Below are positions 1 to 5,251 of a stretch of DNA of 7,229 nt, one piece after another. Position 1 is the first letter of the stretch; each line of letters starts with the position of its first letter. The DNA is taken from contig CAYSAG010000269.1 in assembly GCA_964428935.1 (NCBI GenBank), positions 1 through 7,229 of the forward strand, given 5' to 3'. The notes beneath the pieces are model-generated. The model was not told the origin of the DNA and did not search any database. It saw only the letters and a program-made list of their open reading frames with translations. This DNA comes from JAADHY01 sp964428935. GTDB taxonomy: Bacteria; Planctomycetota; Planctomycetia; Planctomycetales; Planctomycetaceae. The translations under genes were made by a program, and so were the position numbers.

Positions 1-36
1 TTGGATCCAAAGCGGTGCAGGAGCACCGCACTCCAA
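1..36. repeat. REP-like palindromic element (hairpin 1)
   Basis: A perfect 7-bp stem (gcggtgc at 12-18, gcaccgc at 23-29) encloses the 4-base loop agga. It is flanked by ttgga (1-5) and tccaa (32-36), which are also complementary and could form an outer stem. The first ten bases are themselves a perfect palindrome, ttggatccaa. The layout resembles repetitive extragenic palindromes scattered between genes in planctomycete-like genomes; that family assignment is from memory and inference. It lies beyond the 3' end of the beta-helix gene. No T-run follows on either strand, so it does not look like a classical intrinsic terminator. The element may extend beyond the left edge of the window. Confidence 0.6.
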
Positions 37-57
37 ACCGCGTCCACGCACGGATGC

Positions 58-74
58 CAAGGGCGGAGCCCTTG
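58..74. repeat. Short perfect hairpin (hairpin 2)
   Basis: A 7-bp perfect stem (caagggc at 58-64, gcccttg at 68-74) closes a 3-base loop, gga. It sits 28 bases from the previous hairpin in the same gene-free stretch. The sequence differs from the other hairpins, so this is a cluster of different palindromes and not one unit repeated. No T-run follows. Confidence 0.55.
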
Positions 75-111
75 AGTAGCGCCTTCGACTGACGAGCAGA
101 AAACCGGGCAC

Positions 112-132
112 GCCGGAGCGTGGCGCTCCGGC
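112..132. repeat. Perfect 9-bp hairpin (hairpin 3)
   Basis: The arms gccggagcg (112-120) and cgctccggc (124-132) pair perfectly around the loop tgg. Its right arm overlaps the first copy of a 15-bp direct repeat (126-140). This is a strong GC-rich structure in non-coding DNA downstream of the beta-helix gene. It could help stop or stabilise that transcript's 3' end, but it lacks the T-tract of an intrinsic terminator. Confidence 0.6.
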
Positions 133-159
133 CGACGAGTGGCCCTCCGGCCGACGAGT
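126..159. repeat. 15-bp direct repeat spanning hairpins 3 and 4
   Basis: The sequence ctccggccgacgagt occurs at 126-140 and again at 145-159, a period of 19 bases. The first copy supplies part of the right arm of hairpin 3, and the second supplies the left arm and loop of hairpin 4. Two different inverted repeats are therefore built partly from the same direct-repeat unit, which suggests local duplication. Confidence 0.7.
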
Positions 160-169
160 CGGCCGGAGG
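144..169. repeat. Perfect 11-bp hairpin (hairpin 4)
   Basis: The arms at 144-154 (cctccggccga) and 159-169 (tcggccggagg) pair over 11 bp around a 4-base loop, cgag. It is the strongest structure in the window and is the nearest of the four hairpins to the stop codon of the beta-helix gene at 235. It would be transcribed if that gene's message runs on. There is no T-tract, so a terminator role is only possible, not shown. Confidence 0.6.
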
Positions 170-234
170 AGGCTGGTCGGTGCACGGACCCAGCAGCCGG
201 TGCGGGAAAGACCGCTGCCAGCTCGCGCCGGCGC

Positions 235-3200
235 TCACTCACAAGGCAGCAGCGACACGTTGTCAATCCACACGGTTCCGGTCGCTTGGTGGAGCTGCAG
301 CGAGACCATTGAGGCTTTCATTCCTTCCGGGACCGTCAGAATCAGCTCGCGTCGAGTCCAAGGCAGGTTGGGGCCCTCGAAGCGGCTGTCCGACTGACCC
401 ACGTTCTTGCCCGCTCGCGGGTCGTTCGGCGGCGCGGCCCGCAGGTAGGCGTTGAAGCTGCCCATTGGTCCGCGCGGCGTCAAGCGGCTCACTCGCACGT
501 CGTAGCTCAGACAGTACGTTCCCGGCGGAACGGCTCCGGGTTTGAGCGGCTGGACCCACTTCAGCACCCGTTGTTTCATGACCTGTGGGTCCGTGGCTTG
601 CATTCGGACGCACCAGCTGCCGTCTCGTCCTTCGCGCACTCGTCGAGCGCTTCCCTTCGGCAGGGGCTGCCGCGCGTTGCTCGACAGCCGCCACGGTGCC
701 AGCTTCTCGCTTTCGAACGAGCCGCTCGTCAGCAAGTTGACCGCGTCGGCCCGCACGACCGGTCGCAGCTGAAGGACGGCAATGCGGTCGACGTCGAACC
801 GGCTTCCGTCGGCCGTCGCGTAGCAGAACCAAGGGCCTCCCGAAACGGCCGGACAACGCGCCGCCACGTTGACCGCCAGAGACTGCACCTGATCGAGGCT
901 TCCGCCCAATGCTTTCCACGGAATGGCAAACTCAGCCGTCCAGCCGGTCGGAGTCCGCTGAGCGGCGTACTGGACGGCGAGCTGCAGTTGCCGGGCTTGC
1001 TGTTCTGTCGCGCCGCCGTCGGTGGTGCTCTCGAGCTGCCCGGACCGGTCGCCTCGCAAGACGTACACCGGGCCGGGCCGTTTGCGAACGACCGGTCGGA
1101 ATGCCAGCTCCACGGCTTCCGGTTGGCTGGCTTGCTGCTGCGTCGCCGACCGGCGTCCCCACCGTGTCTGGGTTCCACTTGCCGGCGGCGAGACTTCGAA
1201 CGCCACGTACAACCTTTGGTCGTCGAACAGGAAGTACGCCGAGCCCACTGCAACGGGCGGCTTGTCGAGCCCGACTCGAACGCTGGTCAACGGCAGCACT
1301 CGCTCGGCACAGCGGCCGGGCCATTCCTTCTTGTCCAACCGACCGTCCACGACCACCGGGCGGCTGGTGCGGAACGCACGGACTTGCGACTCGCGTCGGC
1401 TCGCCGGCTGGTAGACCTCCTCGTAGTAGAACCGGGGAGCGACGTCCGTGGCACTGCTGAGGTCAGGCCGCTCGAACAACGCCCGCGCCTCGCGCAAACC
1501 GGTGACTCGACCGACGTCGGTGACCACCGCCTCGCCCCACTCCCGACAACGGAACCGCAGACGTCCGGCTGGCGCGGACGGGCCCGTCGGCAGCGGCTGC
1601 GGGTGGAACCAGTCGGCTGGCGTGAATGTGAGCGTGCCCAGTGGAGTTTCGTCCGCGCGGACACTGAGTGTCACGGGCTTCAGAATGGGCATGCCCAACG
1701 CCACGCGTAACGTTCCGTCCGGGCCGCGCGTGACGCAAACGCTGTTGTGGTGTCCGGGCCACCACGGTTCGGCTCCGAATTCGTAAGCGCCAATGTCTGG
1801 AGCCGCGCCTTGGAACGGAGCAGTAACGCCCTCGACGACCCGTCCGGCGTCGACCAAGGGCGAGTCTGCTCGAGGACGGAAGTCCAAGTGCTCGGGGTCC
1901 ACCAGCTTCGGCACGCTGCCGGTGTAATTGTTCGAATGGTCGCCGGGCAGTCCGGGGTCGTGTCGCTTTCGAGTCGACACAATGACTTTCGCGCAGTTGT
2001 TGATGAGCAGGCTGTCTTCGTTTTGGTGCTCGTAGCGGCCTGCCCACTTCTGCCACCACTTGTCGACCTCGGGACCGGAGAAAAACAAAATGTCCGCGGC
2101 GCCGTTGGCAAAGCACGTGTTGTTGTACACGCGGTTCTGGCCGCCCTTGACGACAATGCCGTCGCGCCGAATGTTCCACACCACGTTGTGGTGAATGCGG
2201 AGGCCTCGGGTCTTGTCGTCACCTCGAATGCCCAGCGAGTTGTTCGGCGACAGGCTGTTGTGGACCCAGTTGTAACGGATTTCGGTGCCCATTGCGTAGG
2301 GCAGGCTGGTGTAAATGAGCGACACGTCGCAACTAATCAGTCCGCCGTGGTGGACGTGGTTGTACTCAATCACTCCGTACCGGTTCGCGCTGCTCGTAAT
2401 GATTGCGTTGCCCACGTTGTAAACGGTGTTCCGACGAGCGACATTGGCGGGCCGTGGGTCGTCTTTTGAACCAATCAGTGCAATGGCCGGGTAGCGCAGC
2501 GTGCCGCTCCAATTGACGTCGTGAATCAGGCAGTTTTCCACCACGTTCCGTCGTCCTCGAACCTCAATGCCGAAATTCGCGCAGTAGGCCAGGCTGCAGT
2601 TTCGGACGGTGTTGTGCTGGCCGCTGACGCGCGTGCCGGCGCTGGGACGAGGCGGTTCGTCCGCGTCCGGCACGCCGCGAACGAAAGACGGAAACAGCAG
2701 GTGGCAGTTCTCGACCAGACAGTGCTCGGCGTCGGTCAGCGTGAACGTACACGCGAAGAAGTGGAAGCCGGAAATCTGAACGTAGCTCAGCCCGTTGCCG
2801 CGGAACCCGTAGTCGCGCACTTTGACCCGCACGTCGTGCTGCGAGGGGTCGTCGCCTGCCGGCGGCCACAGGTAGAGCGTTCCGTCGTCGCTCAAGAACC
2901 ACTCCGTCGGACGGTCCAGCGCTTCCAGCTTCCCCATGAGGTAGTAGTAGTCGTCGTCCCACCACCCCCGGCGCTGGCTGTGGAATGGGTTCATTTTGAT
3001 TCGGTACTCGAACGTGTCGCTGCCACGACGGTGGTTCAACACCGGACGGCTCCAGGTCCAAAATTGGTGAGCGACGTTGAGCACCGCGGTGGCTCCGGTC
3101 CAGTCGATTCCCGTCTTGGCCAGCTCGGGGTCACGCAGCTTCTGGTACGTGCTGCCCGGACCGGCCGACGCCCAGCCCTCACGAGTCAGCAGCTTGTCGA

Positions 3201-3747
3201 ACGACGTGTTGGGCCAGCGAGCTTCGAGCATCATTTGGCCGTCGACGAACAGTTGCTCGAACCGACGCTTCGTGTGCGTCTTGTAAATGCCGTCCCGGTA
3301 GTGCGTCCAGGGGCCGCGGACGGGCTCCGTGCCGTCCAGCACGACCCGCTCGCCGGGGTAGGCGGTGAACCGAATCGGGGCGTCCCGCCGGCCGCTCTGC
3401 CTCAGCTCCACCGTCTCGCGGTAGACCCCGGCCCGGACGTAACACGTGTCGCCGGGACGAACGACGTCGGCGGCTTTCTGAATGGTGCGAAAAGGAGCCT
3501 CCAGCGTACCGGGACCGTCGTCGCTGCCGTTGGGAGCCACAAAGTAGTTCCTGGCCAAAGCCGGTTCAGGCCACGCGGCCCAGAGGACGACGAGGACCAA
3601 CAGCCAGTGTCGCGCCGAGCCGCTCCGGCCGTGTCGTGCGAACTGGCCGTGGAAAACACGACGGTCCGTTGAAGCCGCGCCGTTCAAGGGGCGGCCGTCG
3701 TTTGCTTCGTTTCCTGCTGTAACGGTCGCTGCGTTGCAGTCCAACAT
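235..3747 (-). CDS. Secreted right-handed beta-helix protein with CBM9-like and CBM4/9-like domains
   Basis: This encodes a 1170-residue exported protein, probably acting on or binding polysaccharide. Residues 1-45 are a long polar leader, 46-65 a hydrophobic signal segment ending PALA, with cleavage likely near 65/66. The mature start NYFVAPNGSDDGPGTLEAPF and GDTCYVRAGVYRETV are typical of DUF1565/beta-helix proteins. Residues about 67-657 hold Asn- and Cys-rich coils (VRNCSLAYC, VVENCLIHD, RVYNNTCFAN) and close with the common beta-helix ending PLVDAG...DIGAYEF. EQLFVDGQMMLEARWPN (165-180) and TEWFLSDDGTLYLWPP (281-296) recall beta-helix glycosidases of the GH120/GH141 type; this is inferred, and I cannot name catalytic residues. 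Residues 660-790 are unassigned. Residues 795-995 look CBM9-like (PVVVDGRLDKKEW, LYVAFEV, GWTAEFAIPWKAL). Residues 1002-1170 look like a CBM4/9 jelly roll (LLTSGSFESEKLAPW to GTVWIDNVSL). The ATG at 3747 was chosen for its GGAGG site and following signal peptide. The frame stays open to 4194, but that stretch is Arg-rich and unlike a protein. Confidence 0.87.
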   Translation of the reverse strand: MLDCNAATVTAGNEANDGRPLNGAASTDRRVFHGQFARHGRSGSARHWLLVLVVLWAAWPEPALARNYFVAPNGSDDGPGTLEAPFRTIQKAADVVRPGDTCYVRAGVYRETVELRQSGRRDAPIRFTAYPGERVVLDGTEPVRGPWTHYRDGIYKTHTKRRFEQLFVDGQMMLEARWPNTSFDKLLTREGWASAGPGSTYQKLRDPELAKTGIDWTGATAVLNVAHQFWTWSRPVLNHRRGSDTFEYRIKMNPFHSQRRGWWDDDYYYLMGKLEALDRPTEWFLSDDGTLYLWPPAGDDPSQHDVRVKVRDYGFRGNGLSYVQISGFHFFACTFTLTDAEHCLVENCHLLFPSFVRGVPDADEPPRPSAGTRVSGQHNTVRNCSLAYCANFGIEVRGRRNVVENCLIHDVNWSGTLRYPAIALIGSKDDPRPANVARRNTVYNVGNAIITSSANRYGVIEYNHVHHGGLISCDVSLIYTSLPYAMGTEIRYNWVHNSLSPNNSLGIRGDDKTRGLRIHHNVVWNIRRDGIVVKGGQNRVYNNTCFANGAADILFFSGPEVDKWWQKWAGRYEHQNEDSLLINNCAKVIVSTRKRHDPGLPGDHSNNYTGSVPKLVDPEHLDFRPRADSPLVDAGRVVEGVTAPFQGAAPDIGAYEFGAEPWWPGHHNSVCVTRGPDGTLRVALGMPILKPVTLSVRADETPLGTLTFTPADWFHPQPLPTGPSAPAGRLRFRCREWGEAVVTDVGRVTGLREARALFERPDLSSATDVAPRFYYEEVYQPASRRESQVRAFRTSRPVVVDGRLDKKEWPGRCAERVLPLTSVRVGLDKPPVAVGSAYFLFDDQRLYVAFEVSPPASGTQTRWGRRSATQQQASQPEAVELAFRPVVRKRPGPVYVLRGDRSGQLESTTDGGATEQQARQLQLAVQYAAQRTPTGWTAEFAIPWKALGGSLDQVQSLAVNVAARCPAVSGGPWFCYATADGSRFDVDRIAVLQLRPVVRADAVNLLTSGSFESEKLAPWRLSSNARQPLPKGSARRVREGRDGSWCVRMQATDPQVMKQRVLKWVQPLKPGAVPPGTYCLSYDVRVSRLTPRGPMGSFNAYLRAAPPNDPRAGKNVGQSDSRFEGPNLPWTRRELILTVPEGMKASMVSLQLHQATGTVWIDNVSLLPCE

Positions 3748-3752
3748 GCTTT

Positions 3753-3757
3753 CCTCC
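3753..3757 (-). promoter_or_regulatory. Ribosome binding site of the beta-helix gene
   Basis: The minus strand reads GGAGG five bases before the ATG at 3747. This decides the start: no comparable site was seen before the farther upstream in-frame starts, and the signal peptide begins 45 residues after this ATG. Confidence 0.8.
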
Positions 3758-3949
3758 GACTGACGAACTTCTGCTTTCTCGACGCAAACTCGCCGAGTCG
3801 CGCCGTCCACTTGTTTGAACCGCTCGGTGCCTCGACGAACCGTTCCGCGCGTCGGCGGGTGTCGTTCTGGCTGGGCTGTGTCGCCGGTAGCACGGCCGCG
3901 ACCGAAGGACGCCACAGCCGCGGCCCCGGCGTTGGTTCGGCGACACGTC

Positions 3950-3980
3950 GCTCGCTGTTCCAACAAGCTCACTGTTCCAA
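3950..3980. repeat. 14-bp direct repeat with 17-bp period (possible operator)
   Basis: The sequence gctcgctgttccaa (3950-3963) recurs as gctcactgttccaa (3967-3980), one mismatch in 14, separated by caa. On the minus strand, towards the beta-helix gene, it reads TTGGAACAG-T/C-GAGC twice. It lies about 200 bases upstream of that gene's start and 520 bases upstream of ribE. Two tandem half-sites in a long divergent spacer would suit a regulator binding as a direct-repeat dimer, but no binding protein is identified. A chance or slippage duplication is the alternative. Confidence 0.5.
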
Positions 3981-4341
3981 AAAGGGCGGGCGAAAAGGTG
4001 GGGCCGGCGAGCGCCGCTCGTCGCCGGTGTGGGTTGGCTTGCGGCCAGCCCTGACGTCGACTAAACGTGCGCCGGGCCAGGCGGTCGACGGTCGCTCGGA
4101 GGTGTCCGGGAACTGGAGGACCACGCACCGTCACGGCCGAGCAGGGGTGGGTCTCGAACCGAGGCGGGCAGGAAAGCCCGGACGGCTGGAGCACACGCCT
4201 GTGCCGGCGAAAGGCCGACGAACTGCCGGAGACGCTCAGCCGCCCGCGCTGCCAAGCGACCGCGGCCGTCCATTGTGACGCTTTTGTTGGTGCGGTCCAA
4301 GCGGGTCGAGGCTTTGCCGCGTCCGCACACCGACACGACGG

Positions 4342-4404
4342 GCCGACTTGGCACGCTGCGGCGTGTTAGACTGGCCGGGCGGGAGAGTCGCCGAGCCGAC
4401 TTGG
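4342..4404. repeat. 10-bp direct repeat upstream of ribE
   Basis: The sequence gccgacttgg occurs at 4342-4351 and 4395-4404, 53 bases apart (about five helical turns), within 160 bases of the ribE start. It may be a pair of protein binding sites in the ribE leader or a coincidence of GC-rich sequence. Only the repetition itself is seen. Confidence 0.35.
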
Positions 4405-4488
4405 TTGCGTCGGCGGGACGCGTCGCGGAGCAGCTTTTTCCACGTGCGTGACAGTTCGACACCCGACCCAGCCTTTTGGAAACGAGCG

Positions 4489-4492
4489 GGAG
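4489..4492 (+). promoter_or_regulatory. Ribosome binding site of ribE
   Basis: GGAG lies seven bases before the ATG at 4500, within gcgggagaaacgac. The start is confirmed by the protein beginning MFTGIVE, the conserved N-terminus of riboflavin synthase. An in-frame TTG eight codons upstream (4476) is therefore not the start. Confidence 0.8.
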
Positions 4493-4499
4493 AAACGAC

Positions 4500-5129
4500 A
4501 TGTTCACGGGCATTGTGGAGTGCACGGGCGAGGTCGTTCGGATTGAAGAAGTTCCCGGCGGTCGGCGGTTGACGGTCGATTTGGGGCCGGTCAGCGAAGG
4601 ACTGAAGCCGGGCGACAGTGTGTCGGTCAACGGCGTCTGTCTGACGGCGGTCCAGCTGGAAGGCTCGCGGTGCACCTTCGACGTCATTACCGAAACCCTG
4701 TCGAAGACCAACCTGGGGCGTCTGCAAGTGGGCAGTCGCGTCAACCTGGAACGCAGCCTTCGAGCCGGAGACCGAATCGACGGTCACTTTGTTCAAGGAC
4801 ACGTGCACGACGTCGGGCACGTGGTCGACCGAATCGAAACCGACCAGGAATTCAAGCTGTGGATTCGGCCGCCCGAGCACCTGAAGGTCTACATTGTGCC
4901 GCTGGGCAGCGTGGCCGTGAACGGCGTGAGCATGACGGTGGCGGAAGTACGCGACGACGCCTTCGCACTGGCCGTCATTCCCACGACGCTCGAGCGGACC
5001 AACCTGGGCCAGTTGCAGGTCGGCGACCCAGTAAACATCGAAACCGACATTCTTTGCCGGCAACTGGTGCACTACCTGAAGTCGATTGGGCTGGAAGAGT
5101 TGGTCGAGCGTTTGCGCCGGACGGAGTGA
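4500..5129 (+). CDS. ribE: Riboflavin synthase, alpha chain
   Basis: This cytoplasmic enzyme catalyses the last step of riboflavin synthesis: two molecules of 6,7-dimethyl-8-ribityllumazine give riboflavin and a pyrimidinedione that returns to the pathway. The 209-residue length is normal for the family. Two homologous lumazine-binding barrels are visible: residues 1-97 with MFTGIVE, SVSVNGVCLTAV and ITETLSKTNLG, and 98-197 with SVAVNGVSMTV and IPTTLERTNLG. Both end in NxE segments (VNLERS, VNIETD). F2, C47, H101 (in GHFVQGHVH), S144 and D183 match the active-site positions known from the E. coli enzyme (Phe2, Cys48, His102, Ser146, Asp185). The first barrel has Cys and the second Ser in the VNGV(C/S) motif, as usual, so the enzyme looks functional and should form a trimer. 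No other rib gene is in the window and no FMN riboswitch is seen in the leader. It converges on folC. Confidence 0.97.
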   Translation: MFTGIVECTGEVVRIEEVPGGRRLTVDLGPVSEGLKPGDSVSVNGVCLTAVQLEGSRCTFDVITETLSKTNLGRLQVGSRVNLERSLRAGDRIDGHFVQGHVHDVGHVVDRIETDQEFKLWIRPPEHLKVYIVPLGSVAVNGVSMTVAEVRDDAFALAVIPTTLERTNLGQLQVGDPVNIETDILCRQLVHYLKSIGLEELVERLRRTE

Positions 5130-5186
5130 GCGGACGCAACCGCCGTCCAGCTCCTTACTGCTCGCGTCGGTTCTCCACAGTGCCTT

Positions 5187-5211
5187 GAACGCAGCCCCCC
5201 GCGCTGCGTTC
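5187..5211. terminator. Inverted repeat between convergent ribE and folC, possible bidirectional terminator
   Basis: The arms gaacgcagc (5187-5195) and gctgcgttc (5203-5211) pair perfectly over 9 bp around a 7-base loop. It sits 58 bases after the ribE stop and 41 bases after the folC stop, the expected place for a terminator shared by two convergent genes. Neither side has a T-tract, so classical Rho-independent termination is doubtful. It could be a 3'-end stabilising structure or a REP-like element. Confidence 0.4.
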
Positions 5212-5251
5212 CGCCTTGCTCTCGACCAGCGGGCTCGGAGCCGCTTGCGGG

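Larger units (their letters stand above)
3748..4499. other. Divergent intergenic region (752 bp)
   Basis: This gap separates the minus-strand beta-helix gene from the plus-strand ribE and must contain promoters for both. I see no convincing gene in it: open frames exist on both strands but give Arg/Gly/Pro-rich sequence with no motif. It holds the 17-bp-period tandem repeat at 3950-3980, small hairpins at 4165-4180 and 4191-4204, and a spaced direct repeat at 4342-4404. No FMN riboswitch, tRNA or convincing -35/-10 pair could be recognised. Confidence 0.6.

Noticed and set aside
1..10. ttggatccaa with a BamHI site at the very left edge, considered as a cloning junction
   Set aside because: It reads continuously into a REP-like hairpin with complementary flanks, so a natural palindrome is a sufficient explanation.
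2521..3672. A 383-codon plus-strand open frame opposite the beta-helix gene
   Set aside because: It mirrors the coding strand of a clear protein. The Val/Arg/Ala-rich product has no motif, and no ribosome binding site supports it. The frame at 571-1710 is rejected for the same reason.
4148..4164. tRNA-like T-arm (ggtctcgaaccgagg, or ggttcgag on the minus strand)
   Set aside because: The flanking bases do not form a 5-bp T-stem in the correct register, and no acceptor or anticodon arm is present on either strand.
4166..4185. Sequence caggaaagcccggac resembling the conserved ggaaagtccgg box of RNase P RNA
   Set aside because: The other conserved RNase P segments (such as the downstream agaa...ggctta region) are absent, and fewer than 330 bases remain before ribE. 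Treated as a chance match.
3748..4194. Upstream in-frame extension of the beta-helix protein by 149 residues from a GTG
   Set aside because: The added sequence is Arg-rich and unlike any domain. It would bury the signal peptide nearly 200 residues in, and the ATG at 3747 has a strong GGAGG site.
4367..4372. TAGACT as a -10 element for ribE (also at 7160-7165)
   Set aside because: The nearest -35-like TTGGCA is only 13 bases upstream, the second copy has no -35, and a hexamer of this composition is expected once or twice by chance in a window this size.
4200..4499. Possible FMN riboswitch upstream of ribE
   Set aside because: I cannot align the conserved RFN segments (agggn, gcaggg, ccggcggt, agcccgcga) in order in this stretch.
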